From an uncultured Eubacteriales bacterium (lineage in GTDB: Bacteria; Bacillota; Clostridia; Christensenellales; Aristaeellaceae): a stretch of DNA of 64,000 bases. Below are positions 36,495 through 45,711 of this stretch, piece by piece (position 1 is the stretch's first letter; each line of letters opens with the position of its first letter). The stretch covers positions 1-64,000 of the forward strand of contig CACWXY010000004.1 of NCBI GenBank assembly GCA_902764915.1, in the 5' to 3' direction. Under the pieces are notes generated by a model, which was given only the letters and a program-made list of their open reading frames with translations, was not told the origin of the DNA and made no database searches. Position numbers and translations under genes: made by a program.

Positions 36495-37810
36495 TTATTC
36501 CCAGAACGGCTTCGTCAGTTTTTCGCGAAGGGAAACAGCAATCTCTTCCAATCGAATACCGCTCTGTGCGAAATACAGCTTAACATAATTATTCGTTCCC
36601 ACAAATAGACCCAAATTCCGGGTAATCTGCACAGAATCCATACAGCCGCCCTGGAAGGTTATCGTCCCCATGTTTTTACCATTGGCAAAGATCGTAACAG
36701 GCACCTGAGCCAGCGCTTCCGCATCCACATGCAAGCGCAGGTGCAGGTCGTAGCTGCCTGGTATTTCAATTTGGATACCATATACCAGGGAAGTGCCCTT
36801 GTCAGTGCAGCATCCCTTTGCATCCAGTTCCAGTCTTTCTTTCATAGGAAGATACCGAATATCGAAATCCACCTGATCATCAGGATCAAGCTGTCTGACC
36901 GCTTCCAGTTCTTCCTCGCTCACCCTGCTCACAAAACGCGTCATGGCAGGAGAACGCATAAGCATGTTCAAAATATTGCTTGCGCTGCGCTGCAACTGGC
37001 CTCGTGTCAGAGTTCCTTGTGCAAGCTGCTCCTCCAGGTTATCATGGCTGCTGTTCTTTTCGGCGTCATTCACCACCATATACAGGTCGTTTTGCGAGCG
37101 AACCATGGCTGCAGTATTCCGGCCGGACGGCTGTTCACCTTCATCGTATATTGCCGCCCACCAATCACTCATGACGATTCCTTCAAAGCCCCATTCATTC
37201 CGCAGGATCGTCAAATTCAGATCATAATTGCCAGCCGTCCAAATGCCATTTAATGCCCCGTAGGTGGTCATGATGGAATAAGCGCCTGCTTCCCTGACAG
37301 CAATCTCAAAACCTTTCAGGTATATTTCCCGCAAAGCTCGTTCCGAAATCACGCTGTTCAGCTCCCGTCGGCGATATTCCTGATTATTGCAGGCAAAATG
37401 CTTCATTGTGCCAGTCACATCTAAACGTTGCATCCCTTTAAGCTGCGCCGCTGCTATCTTTCCTGTGACCAGAACAGCCCATAACCGAACGGATACAGCA
37501 CCCGATCCCGTGCAAAGGTTTCAAACCAGCGATACCCTGTATAAATATCTTCCTGATAAACAGCCTGCTGATCTCCGCCGAAATTCTTCGCGGAAGGATA
37601 GTCAATCGCCGTCATGGCAATTGTATCCGTGAGCTTTCCGGAAGGTGTAGTCCTGCCCGTCAGCAAATCAGCCACAGCATGTCCGCCTTCCATGCCACCA
37701 TGCCAGACATACATTACAGCATCCGGCTGGAATTCACTCACCCAATTCATATCCATGATGCCGCCCGTGTTCAGAAGTACGACAACGCGCTGAAAAGCCG
37801 CCCGCACTTT
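36495..37810 (-). pseudogene. GH3 glycosidase with swapped domain order, internally deleted
   Basis: Two GH3 pieces run leftward in an order opposite to normal. First comes the alpha/beta sandwich part (VVVLLNTGGIMDMNWV to YPFGYGLF, 37810-37460). Then comes the barrel part from LVTGKIAAAQLKGMQ through KHFACNNQE and the nucleophile region GIVMSDWWA. Swapped order is known in some rumen beta-glucosidases. At about 37,465 GYGLF is joined out of frame directly to LVTGK, so the start of the barrel is deleted. The N-terminus is missing too. It is not a functional enzyme. A later tail (36495-36900) may be a sugar-binding module. Confidence 0.85.
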
Positions 37811-38619
37811 TCCAATGACTGACGCTCCTTCTGACAGCTATTCAGTATCTTTTCAAAGTGCTGCTCAAACCGCATGGCTGCCTCCCGGCTCTGTGCATCA
37901 TTCTTCAGTATGTCAAAAGCATGCATGTCTGTGTGATACACATCCACTTCCGCTTCTATGCCGGCCGCTCTGAGATTCGCCACATAGGTCATGGTTTCTG
38001 CATAGAACGGCTCGCCATCACCGACAAATGTATAGCAGCGCGGGAGATGGCGATAATCTGTCTGATGAATCGGCGCGGCATAAGGTGACACTTTTTCCTG
38101 GGCCTGCCCGCGCAGGTACATCCGCCATCCAAAGTGATTGCGCCGGGTGTTCCACACCCTGCCATGATTGTCTCCGGAAGTCTCTGTGTCAAGATTGCTG
38201 AGCATTGGGTAAAGCGGCATCTGGAAGGCAACGCTGATGCCTCGATCCCTTGCCATCATGCACACAGCCGCAGCCAGTCCTCCGCCCGCACTCTCGCCGC
38301 CGACCATAAGGGTGTCTTCCTGTCTGCACATATACGCCAGTACCTGATAGCAGTCATTGACCGCTGCGGGATAGGGCTTTTGCCAGGCAAGGCGATAGCC
38401 GGGTGAATAGACCGTCACGCCGTATTTCTTCACCAGGTCTGCCGCCCGGCTCATATACACCATTTCCTTCATGCCGGTAATAAAGCCCCCGCCGTGAATC
38501 CACAGGACAGATACCGGGACTGCCGTACGATTTGCAGGACGAAGGATGAGGGTCCGAACACGGCCTATCCGGATCTTCTGCGCATGGATATCCTGGTCCG
38601 GCCAGAGCTTGATTGTCAT
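37771..38619 (-). CDS. Alpha/beta hydrolase, HSL-type esterase
   Basis: A 282-aa cytoplasmic esterase/lipase. The oxyanion motif is WIHGGGFITG (about residue 40), the nucleophile is Ser in VGGESAGGGLAAA (about residue 108), and the acid and His are near FVGDGEP and DMHAFDIL. AAGGAATG precedes ATG 38619. The last 15-20 residues run into the GH3 remnant, so the native C-terminus was probably altered by the deletion that joined them. The core looks intact. The substrate is unknown. Confidence 0.85.
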   Translation of the reverse strand: MTIKLWPDQDIHAQKIRIGRVRTLILRPANRTAVPVSVLWIHGGGFITGMKEMVYMSRAADLVKKYGVTVYSPGYRLAWQKPYPAAVNDCYQVLAYMCRQEDTLMVGGESAGGGLAAAVCMMARDRGISVAFQMPLYPMLSNLDTETSGDNHGRVWNTRRNHFGWRMYLRGQAQEKVSPYAAPIHQTDYRHLPRCYTFVGDGEPFYAETMTYVANLRAAGIEAEVDVYHTDMHAFDILKNDAQSREAAMRFEQHFEKILNSCQKERQSLEKCGRLFSALSYF

Positions 38620-38662
38620 AATGCATTCCTTTCCTCACATGAAGCGTACAGGCGCATGCCCA

Positions 38663-38896
38663 GTCCTCCGAAATCGTGATTGTCGCGTCTCCATGGCTGA
38701 ACCGCTCCGTCATTTCCTGCTGTGCGGCATTCACATGTCCCAGCATTATATACACCCGGGAATGGGGACTGTACAAGATCACAATCTGATTGCCGGAATA
38801 AAGAACAATGTCCCCGCTACCGGCAGTCATCGGCGCATCCTCCCGCCCGGTGCCCAGCTCAATGGAGCCGGCCTGTTCATGTCCGCTTCCGATCAA
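38663..38896 (-). pseudogene. Cyclophilin-like fold protein, C-terminal fragment
   Basis: The leftward frame reads ELGTGREDAPMTAGSGDIVL, then YSGNQIVILY and YIMLGHVNAAQQEMTERF, the second half of the small cyclophilin-like family often found with flavodoxins and aldo/keto reductases. The first half is missing, and no stop follows the normal end near TISED. It is a remnant of the same kind of gene set found intact at 40.6-47.8 kb. Confidence 0.65.
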
Positions 38897-39217
38897 TCCT
38901 GTCCCGCATCAGAAACCTGAATTGTCCCTGCAGTTCATCGCTGAGACCGTCCAGATCATCCAGTGTGATCGCACCCTCCCGGAACAATGCCAGAAGATTT
39001 ATGTACATACTGGACCGGTTCATACGGGCACAGCGCCCGTATGCTGCCGATCTTTCTGTATGCGCTTTTCCATCACCCGGAACTTCTCGGAAGCACTGCC
39101 GGACCCGGTAAGAAACGCGGTATATTCACGGATCAGTCCTTCCATATACCTTTCCTGCCAGCCAGGGAGACGGACACAAAACCGTTTCCAATCGAATGCA
39201 TTTACCTGCGGAGTCAT
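38877..39217 (-). pseudogene. Frameshifted small conserved protein
   Basis: One frame gives FDWKRFCVRLPGWQERYMEG, IREYTAFLTG and KRIQKDRQHTGA (39217-39035). A second frame continues as MYINLLALFREGAITLDDLD and LSDELQGQFRFLMRD down to a stop at 38877. Together they resemble one conserved helical Bacillota protein of about 110 aa that I cannot name. The frame changes near 39,030. Confidence 0.5.
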
Positions 39218-39438
39218 TGCTGTTCAGCCTTCTTTCCATCTTTGCATCGCTTCTCGCGCAGCAATTCTTTCGCATTTCATGCGTTTCCCCGCAGGCGGTG
39301 CATGCTTGCTTGAGGAATCGCTCACGTCGTGATATGCTTCCCACGATTTTTTCGGCAGCATTCCTGCACCCCATGACCGCACGCTTCTGCGATCCATGGA
39401 TAAAACAGTATACAGCCATGAAGAACGGAAGAAAAGGA

Positions 39439-39690
39439 ATGAAACGGTACAGCCTCAGGACCAATGAGCAACTCCATCCCCTTGGCATTGACAGGGCTTC
39501 GTATTTTCCCTGGCAGATACACAGCGAAAGAAACAACGTACTGCAGTCTGCCTATCGCATTGAAATTCCCGGTGTCTGAGACAGCGGCAGAGTCGAAAGC
39601 AGAGAGCAGGCTTTCATTGCCTGCAAGGGCCCGGCCCTCGCGCATGGCAGAGAATACACCTGGCACGTTACTGTCCGGGATAAGCGGCGC
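39439..39690 (+). pseudogene. Alpha-L-rhamnosidase, N-terminal fragment
   Basis: RYSLRTNEQLHPLGIDRASY, FPWQIHSERNNVLQSAYRI and, one frame on, DSGRVESREQAF and GREYTWHVTVRDK match the N-terminal domain of GH78-type rhamnosidases (PLGID, SWQ, QSAYRI, SGRV, Y.W.V.V.D). The frame breaks near 39,577 and the sequence ends abruptly at about 39,690, where the next gene fragment is joined. It fits the pectin-related genes at 58-62 kb. Confidence 0.7.
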
Positions 39691-40266
39691 ACCGCTTCCC
39701 TGCTGTGCAATGGTGCCATCGAAGCCAGGGTGATCGGCCTGGATAAGCCTGCCATGAGCATCACCGGCTCCGGCGCGCATGGGATTCTGGCGACGCTTCC
39801 TCTGTATGCGGTATACCGCATCCATGGCATGACAGACGAACAGCTCTGCCGCGCGACCATGCTCTCCTATCTGATCTGCACCTATATCAAGGAATATTCC
39901 GGCAGACTGTCGGCCTTCTGCGGATGCGGCATTGCCGCCGGAACCGGCATGACGCTTGGTGTCTGCTGGCTCAAGGGCGGACAGGCAGACGCGCTGATCG
40001 GCACACTGAACAACATGGCGTCCTCCGTCACGGGCATGATCTGTGACGGAGGTAATCAGGGATGCATAATGAAGGGCATGGCCGCCTGCGGCGCAGCCTT
40101 TGACAGTGCGGAGCTGGCCTTACAGGGTGCCTGTATCGTGCCTGTCCACGGCATCAACGGCGCTTCCCCGGAGGAAACCATGAGAAACATGGGCCGCATT
40201 GCCAGCCCGGGCATGGTGGGCACTGAAAAAACCATTGTGGAGATCCAGTCAGAAAAAGTCCTCTGA
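39691..40266 (+). pseudogene. L-cysteine desulfidase / UPF0597-like protein, 3' fragment
   Basis: The C-terminal 180 residues of a serine dehydratase-like or YhaM-like protein: PAMSITGSGAHGILATLPLY, EYSGRLSAFCGCGIAAGTG, GMICDGGNQGCIMKGMA and the closing NMGRIASPGM. The conserved Cys (FCGCG, MICDG, GCIMKG) would hold an iron-sulfur cluster. The N-terminal half is replaced by the rhamnosidase fragment, so this is a chimera of two truncated genes. A start within it (ATG 39730 region) lacks an RBS. Confidence 0.75.
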
Positions 40267-40273
40267 TCCCATC

Positions 40274-40295
40274 GCAATGCAAGCGCTTGCATTGC
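40274..40295. promoter_or_regulatory. 22-bp perfect palindrome, LacI/CcpA-type
   Basis: A perfect inverted repeat (half-site GCAATGCAAGC) with the AAGCGCTT centre typical of LacI/GalR-family and CcpA operators. It starts 8 nt after the desulfidase stop. No T run follows, so it is not a simple terminator. The gene it controls is unclear; the original promoter may have been lost by deletion. Confidence 0.6.
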
Positions 40296-40561
40296 TGTCA
40301 TCCGTTCCCTCTGCCGCTGATGCCGCCTGTATGTGGAAGAAGACAGCGGCATTTTTGCATGCCCGCCGTCTCTGACAGCGTGGAACAGGCGGCATATCCC
40401 GGAAACTCGCCCGGCAGCCGGGCGCTCGTCACTCCATGGCAGGATCAGCCGCTGCAGCATGTTCCTGTGCTGTACAAATATGCCCATCCTATGCTGACGG
40501 CCGCTTCGGAAGCGAGATGTGCCCTGCCATCACAGGAGAGGAAAAAAGGAAAACAACTATA

Positions 40562-40612
40562 TTGACACCGTGTCACCGCTGTGATAGAATCTGCAATGAT
40601 GACACGGTGTCA
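40562..40612 (+). promoter_or_regulatory. Promoter of the redox operon with twin TetR operators
   Basis: TTGACA (40562-40567), 17 nt, TAGAAT (40585-40590). A 13-bp palindrome (TGACACCGTGTCA, 40563-40575) overlaps the -35 box, and a second (TGACACGGTGTCA, 40600-40612) lies just after the -10. The pair encloses the promoter, an ideal autorepression design for the TetR gene that follows. Confidence 0.9.
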
Positions 40613-40637
40613 GTTTTGTTCTGAGGAGGGATGTCAC

Positions 40638-41270
40638 ATGTCCAGGGGTTCGCCGGAGCTGGCAGCCGCCCGCAAAGAGGAAATCATTGCTGCCTGCGCA
40701 AAGCTGAATGAAAGCATGAGCTTCAGGGAGATTACGATCAAGGAGATCGGCGCCGCGACAAGCTTTACCCGCACTTCCATCTATAACTACTTTGAGACGA
40801 AGGAAGAGATCTTCCTGGCCCTGCTGAAGAAGGAATATGAGCTGTGGGTGGCAGACATGGATGCAGTAATGGCCGGTCAGGCCGTCATGACACGTGACGA
40901 GCTGGCCCAGACCATTGCCCGTACGCTCACGGACCGGCCGAGACTGCTTCGCCTGCTGTCCATGAACCTTTACGATATGGAGGCGAATTCCCGCCCGGAG
41001 CGTCTTGCGGAATTCAAGGTAGCCTACGGAGCCTCCCTGAATGCCGTCGACCGTATGGTGGAAAAATATGTGCCGGATATGGACAGGGCAGCGAGACAGC
41101 AGTTCCTGTATGCCTTCTTTCCCTTCATCTATGGCATCTATCCCTATACCAGCGTAACGGAGAAGCAGAAAACTGCCATGGAGCAGGCCGGCATCCCTTA
41201 TGTGTATCAGTCGGCCTATGATCTGACCTATGCCTGTCTGAAAAAGCTGCTGCAGGGAAAGGAGACCTGA
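40638..41270 (+). CDS. TetR-family repressor of the redox operon
   Basis: A 210-aa regulator started at ATG 40638 (GAGGAGGG). The HTH is FREITIKEIGAATSFTRTSIYNYFETKEEIF (about residues 28-58, in parts); the rest is an all-helical ligand domain. It lies 4 nt before the aldo/keto reductase gene and behind twin palindromes. It therefore should repress itself and the whole operon until a small electrophile or aldehyde-like ligand binds; the ligand is unknown. Confidence 0.92.
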   Translation: MSRGSPELAAARKEEIIAACAKLNESMSFREITIKEIGAATSFTRTSIYNYFETKEEIFLALLKKEYELWVADMDAVMAGQAVMTRDELAQTIARTLTDRPRLLRLLSMNLYDMEANSRPERLAEFKVAYGASLNAVDRMVEKYVPDMDRAARQQFLYAFFPFIYGIYPYTSVTEKQKTAMEQAGIPYVYQSAYDLTYACLKKLLQGKET

Positions 41271-41274
41271 CATT

Positions 41275-42312
41275 ATGAAGTACACAAGGCTGGGTACATC
41301 GGACCTGACTGTTTCCCGCATCTGCATGGGCTGCATGGGCTTTGGCGATGCCGGGCAGGGACAGCACGCCTGGACACTGGACGAGGCGCATTCACGGGAG
41401 ATCATCCGGCACGGGCTGGAGATGGGGATCAATTTCTATGACACGGCCATCGCCTACCAGAGCGGCACCAGTGAGCAGTATGTGGGCCGCGCCCTGCGGG
41501 ATTTCGCCAGCCGGGACAAGGTGGTCGTGGCCACGAAGTTCCTGCCCCGGACGCAGGACGAGATCGAGAACGGCGTGACCGGTCAGCAGCACATCGAGCG
41601 CATGATCAACAGAAGCCTGCAGAACCTGGGCATGGACTATGTGGACCTGTACATCTACCACATGTGGGACTGGCAGACGCCTGTCGAGGACATTCTGGAC
41701 GGCCTGAACCGTGTGGTGCAGGCCGGTAAGGCGCGGTATATCGGCATCTCCAACTGCTTTGCCTGGCAGCTGGCCAGGGCCAATGCCATCGCTGACCGGG
41801 AGGGCTGGGCCCGATTCATTTCCGTGCAGGGGCATTACAACCTTATCTTCCGTGAGGAGGAACGGGAAATGGTGCCCTACTGCCAGGAGGAAGGCATTGC
41901 CCTGACGCCTTACAGCGCACTGGCGGCAGGCAGGCTGTCCCGAAAGCCCGGTGAAACCTCTGAGCGGCTGGAGAAGGATGCCTACGCCAGGTTCAAGTAT
42001 GACGCAACCGCGCAGCAGGACAGTCTCATCATCGACCGTGTGGCGGAGCTGGCCGACAGGCGCGGCGTGACCATGACGGAGATCGCACTGGCCTGGCTGC
42101 TGACAAAGGTTGCTTCCCCCGTGGTGGGCGCGACAAAGCGCCATCATGTGGACGGGGCTGCAAAGGCAGTCGATCTGGAACTGACGGAAGAGGAGATCGC
42201 ATATCTGGAAGCGCCCTATGTACCGCATCCGCTGGCGGGCGTTATGGCGCAGAACAGGCCGGCGAACGCAAAAGAAAAGCATGTCTGGTCTGTAGGCAAT
42301 CAGAAGATCTGA
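41275..42312 (+). CDS. Aldo/keto reductase
   Basis: A 345-aa NADPH-dependent oxidoreductase. The catalytic tetrad is visible: Asp and Tyr in NFYDTAIAYQSGTSE (about residue 55), Lys in VVVATKF and His in YIYHMWDW. The C-terminal coenzyme site is ASPVVGATKRHHVDGA. It reduces aldehydes or ketones; the substrate is unknown. First enzyme gene of the TetR operon, 4 nt after the regulator. Confidence 0.92.
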   Translation: MKYTRLGTSDLTVSRICMGCMGFGDAGQGQHAWTLDEAHSREIIRHGLEMGINFYDTAIAYQSGTSEQYVGRALRDFASRDKVVVATKFLPRTQDEIENGVTGQQHIERMINRSLQNLGMDYVDLYIYHMWDWQTPVEDILDGLNRVVQAGKARYIGISNCFAWQLARANAIADREGWARFISVQGHYNLIFREEEREMVPYCQEEGIALTPYSALAAGRLSRKPGETSERLEKDAYARFKYDATAQQDSLIIDRVAELADRRGVTMTEIALAWLLTKVASPVVGATKRHHVDGAAKAVDLELTEEEIAYLEAPYVPHPLAGVMAQNRPANAKEKHVWSVGNQKI

Positions 42313-42327
42313 AGGAGGAAGCACCTC

Positions 42328-43238
42328 ATGAACACCTTACCGAAAATCGCGCTGCGCGCATAGGCCTGGGGAAACGACGGAACCTTCGGCAGTAATCTGA
42401 CGGCGGAGGCCCTCCGCCCGGTCTTCGAGGCAGGCATGGCGCACGGCCTGAACCTGTGGGATACCGCCTCGAAAAGGTGCTGGCCGGCTTCCTGAAGGGA
42501 CTGCCGAGAGAGCGCTATCTCATCTCCGACAAATTCACTCCGCAGTGCGCCAGCGACAGTCCCACCGCTATGGCGGACATGATTGAAATGCAGCTGAAGC
42601 TGATGGAGCTGGATCGTTTCGACATCTACCGGATCCACAATGTCTGGGGCGTCCCGCACTGGACGGAGGAAGCTGCCCGGTATTTTGAGGGCAGGGCGGA
42701 CGCGCCGATGATCGGCGTATCCAACCACAACCTGGCGGAAATCAGACAGGCTGATGAGATTCTCAAGGCGCACGGACTCAGGCTTTCTGCCGTGCAGAAC
42801 CATTACAGCCTAATCAACCGGTCCTCCGAGGATTCCGGTATTCTGGATTACTGCAGGGAAAACGGCATCATTTTCTTCTCTTATATGGTGCTTGAGCAGG
42901 GTGCGCTGTCCGGCAAGTACGACACGAAGCATCCCATGCCGGAAGGCTCTGACCGGGCGGCCACCTACAATCCCATGCTGGGCAGACTGGAAACGCTGAA
43001 CGCGGCCATGAAGAAACTGGCAGACAAGTATCATGTCGCCATTGCGCAGATCCCCGTGGCCTGGGCCATTGCCAAGGGCACGCTGCCGATCATCGGCGTA
43101 ACAAAGGTCAGTCATGTGGAAGACGCCGCCAAGGCTGCAGGCATAGCCCTGACGGCGGAGGAAACCGCTCAGCTCGAGCGCATTGCCGACAGCCTGGAGC
43201 TGAACGTAATCCGCTTCTGGGAAAAGGAGATGAAATAA
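42328..43238 (+). pseudogene. Second aldo/keto reductase, inactivated
   Basis: ATG 42328 (AAGGAGGA upstream) starts NTLPKIALRA, meets an in-frame TAG at 42361, then continues AWGNDGTFGSNLTAEALRPV to NLWDTAS. There the segment with the catalytic Tyr (YG.G.SE) is deleted and the frame changes. From 42,470 the rest is intact (LEKVLAGFLKGLPRERYL to the stop at 43238), including the His region FDIYRIHNVWG. Stop, deletion and frameshift make it a dead gene, although it sits within an otherwise intact operon. Confidence 0.85.
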
Positions 43239-43240
43239 AC

Positions 43241-43783
43241 ATGAAAAAGAACATTGGCGCAGCCCTGGCGCTGTATCCCTCTCCCCTGATCGTGGTAGGC
43301 GCAATGGTCGATGGCAGGCCCACCTGGACGCTGGTAGCCCATGCAGGCACCATGGCCCACAGTCATCTGATGGTATCCCTGGTACAGGCACACTACATCA
43401 ACCGGGGCATCCGGGAGAACAAAAAACTGTCCGTGAATGTGGTAGACGCTTCCTGGCTGAAGGCGGCGGATCGCATGGGCACGATCAGCGGAAACAGGAC
43501 GGATAAGTCCGAGGCCTTCGCCTGGAGCATGGGCGAGAATGGCACGCCGCTGATTAACGATGCACGTGTGTCCATCGAGTGTGAGGTGGACGGCAATTAT
43601 AAGCTGGAGCACTTCGATCACTTTGTCTGTAAGATTCTGGCCACCTATGCGGATGAAGCGGTGCTCAACGACAAAGGCAAGATTGACTATCACGTGTTCA
43701 AGCCCGTGCTGTTCGAGTTCCCCACATATGAGTATTTCGTGACGGGCGAAAAGCTCGGTGACTGCGCAAAGATGAATCAGTAA
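43241..43783 (+). CDS. Flavin reductase-like domain protein
   Basis: A 180-aa FMN-binding split-barrel protein. PSPLIVVGAMVDGRPTWTLV (about residue 14), then MVSLVQAHYINRGIRENKKL and SVNVVDASW are the family core; GNRTDKSEAF follows. It starts 3 nt after the dead reductase gene. It may supply reduced flavin to the flavodoxins or reduce quinones within this operon. Confidence 0.88.
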   Translation: MKKNIGAALALYPSPLIVVGAMVDGRPTWTLVAHAGTMAHSHLMVSLVQAHYINRGIRENKKLSVNVVDASWLKAADRMGTISGNRTDKSEAFAWSMGENGTPLINDARVSIECEVDGNYKLEHFDHFVCKILATYADEAVLNDKGKIDYHVFKPVLFEFPTYEYFVTGEKLGDCAKMNQ

Positions 43784-43794
43784 GGAGGATGGTC

Positions 43795-44787
43795 ATGAAA
43801 AGACTGCTTGCCATTGTACTGATGCTCTGTATGCTTTACACGTCGGCCCTGGCGGACAGCCTGGTGACCAACGGCGGTGTGAGCATCGACACCCGTGACC
43901 TGCCGTACTGCACGCAGGATGCTTCCGCGCCTGTTGTATACTTCATCAGCGATATCTCTGCCGCGTCTCTCGTCAGGGCCTATCAGGCGCTGGGCGTGGC
44001 GCTGCCCGGCAGGGTGGGCGTCAAGATGTCCACCGGGGAAAGCGAGCGCAGCAATTATCTGCGGCCTGCGCTGATTGCGGACCTGATTCATCTGATAAAC
44101 GGCACGATTGTGGAGTGCAATACCGCCTACGGCGGCAGCCGCTCCTCCACCGCCATGCATCGGCAGCAGGCAAAGGACAACGGGCTGCTGGACGTGGCGG
44201 AACTGGACATTCTGGATGAGGAAGGGAGCATGGAGATCCCGATTGAAAACGGTGTCCGCATCCAAGTGGATTATGTGGGCAGCCACTTTGCCAGCTATGA
44301 CTCCTTCCTCGTGCTGACCCACTTCAAGGGGCACGCCATGGCCGGCTTTGGCGGAGCGATCAAGAACATCTCCATCGGGTTCGGCTCTTCCATGGGCAAG
44401 GTCTGGATTCATTCCGGCGGTACAAAAACCAGCGGCGGCATCTGGGGCGAACAGAATCCCTTCCTTGAAGCCATGGCAGACGCAGCCAAGGGCGTGGATA
44501 CCTACATGGGTGACAATATTCTCTACATCAGTGTCATGAATCGTCTGTCCGTTGACTGTGACTGTGACGGAAACCCGGCCGAACCGGATATGCACGACAT
44601 AGGGATTCTGGCCTCCACTGATCCGCTGGCTATCGATCAGGCGGCGATTGATCTGGTCTATGCCATGCCTGACAGCGAAAGCCTGCGCCGGCGTATCGAG
44701 CGCCAGAACGGACTCTATACACTGGAGGTTGGCGCTGAGAACGGTCTGGGCAGCCGAAGCTATCAGCTGACTGTCCTGGGAGAGTAA
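43795..44787 (+). CDS. Exported DUF362 protein
   Basis: A 330-aa protein with a signal peptide (LLAIVLMLCMLYTSALA) and start at 43795 after AAGGAGGA. DUF362 features: VGVKMSTGESERSNYLRPAL, NTAYGGSRSSTAMHRQQAK, THFKGHAMAGFGGAIKNISIG and STDPLAIDQAAIDLVYAM. Many DUF362 proteins carry ferredoxin domains; this one has none. Its role is unknown but the operon suggests redox work outside the membrane. Confidence 0.88.
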   Translation: MKRLLAIVLMLCMLYTSALADSLVTNGGVSIDTRDLPYCTQDASAPVVYFISDISAASLVRAYQALGVALPGRVGVKMSTGESERSNYLRPALIADLIHLINGTIVECNTAYGGSRSSTAMHRQQAKDNGLLDVAELDILDEEGSMEIPIENGVRIQVDYVGSHFASYDSFLVLTHFKGHAMAGFGGAIKNISIGFGSSMGKVWIHSGGTKTSGGIWGEQNPFLEAMADAAKGVDTYMGDNILYISVMNRLSVDCDCDGNPAEPDMHDIGILASTDPLAIDQAAIDLVYAMPDSESLRRRIERQNGLYTLEVGAENGLGSRSYQLTVLGE

Positions 44788-44790
44788 GCC

Positions 44791-45696
44791 ATGCTTGACT
44801 GGATCCGGCGGGAGGCCGTCTATCTGTGGTATTACCTGGATATCCAGATCCGGCAGATCGCGCCGTACTGGGGATTGGGCATTGTACTGGGCAGCATGGT
44901 CTCCGTGTTCGGCAAGAAGTATATCCATGGCGCGTTCGCGAAGATCGGCCAGCGCAGAATGGGCTGGCTGAGTGTCATCCCCGCCAGTCTGCTGGGCATT
45001 GCCTCGCCGCTGTGCATGTATGGCACTATCCCGATTGCTGCGTCCTTCTCTGAACAGGGCGTCAGGGATGACTTCCTGGCGGCCTTCATGATGTCCAGTA
45101 TTCTGTTGAACCCGCAGCTGATCTTTTACAGCGGTGCGCTGGGGCAGACGGCGCTGTGCATCCGCTGCGTCAGCTGCTTTCTGTGCGGCTGCGCAGCAGG
45201 CTGGCTGATCCGCCTGTTCTACAGCGGAAAGGGCAAAAGCTTCTTTGACTTTACCGGCTTTCATGAAGGCAGGAGCCGGGACACGGATCCCCGTCTCCTG
45301 CTCAGGCTGCTCAAGAACATAGGGCGGAATATCAGGGCTACCGGCCCCATGTTCGCCCTGGGAATCCTGATGACGGCGCTGTACCAGATTCATGTGCCCG
45401 ATGATTTCGTCAGTTCTCTGTTCGGTAAGAACAACAGCTTCGGCGTCCTGATGGCAGCCACGATCGGCGTGCCGGTCTATATGTGCGGCGGCGGCACCAT
45501 TCCGCTGCTCAACGAGTGGCTGGCGGACGGCATGAGCATGGGCAGCGCGGCCGCCTTCATGCTGACCGGCCCGGCTACCAAAATCACCAACCTTGGCGCG
45601 ATGAAGATCGTGCTGGGCTGGAAACGATTCCTTCTTTACCTGGCTTTCGTAATGCTGTTTTCCCTCTGCACGGGATTGATTGTGGATACATTCTGA
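44791..45696 (+). CDS. YraQ/ArsP-type permease
   Basis: A 301-aa membrane protein of the PF03773 (DUF318) permease family. The paired signatures GIASPLCMYGTIPIA (about residue 68) and VPVYMCGGGTIPLLNEWL (about residue 230) plus LTGPATKITNLGAMKI are characteristic, including the Cys in each half. Relatives export organoarsenicals or are of unknown function. It starts 3 nt after the DUF362 gene. A transport step for a product of this operon is likely. Confidence 0.88.
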   Translation: MLDWIRREAVYLWYYLDIQIRQIAPYWGLGIVLGSMVSVFGKKYIHGAFAKIGQRRMGWLSVIPASLLGIASPLCMYGTIPIAASFSEQGVRDDFLAAFMMSSILLNPQLIFYSGALGQTALCIRCVSCFLCGCAAGWLIRLFYSGKGKSFFDFTGFHEGRSRDTDPRLLLRLLKNIGRNIRATGPMFALGILMTALYQIHVPDDFVSSLFGKNNSFGVLMAATIGVPVYMCGGGTIPLLNEWLADGMSMGSAAAFMLTGPATKITNLGAMKIVLGWKRFLLYLAFVMLFSLCTGLIVDTF

Positions 45697-45711
45697 AAAG
45701 GAGATATGCAT

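Noticed and set aside
42361..42363. TAG read as an amino acid (pyrrolysine or suppressed amber)
   Set aside because: Homologues appear to have Trp at this place, and the gene also has a deletion and frameshift, so ordinary decay explains the stop.
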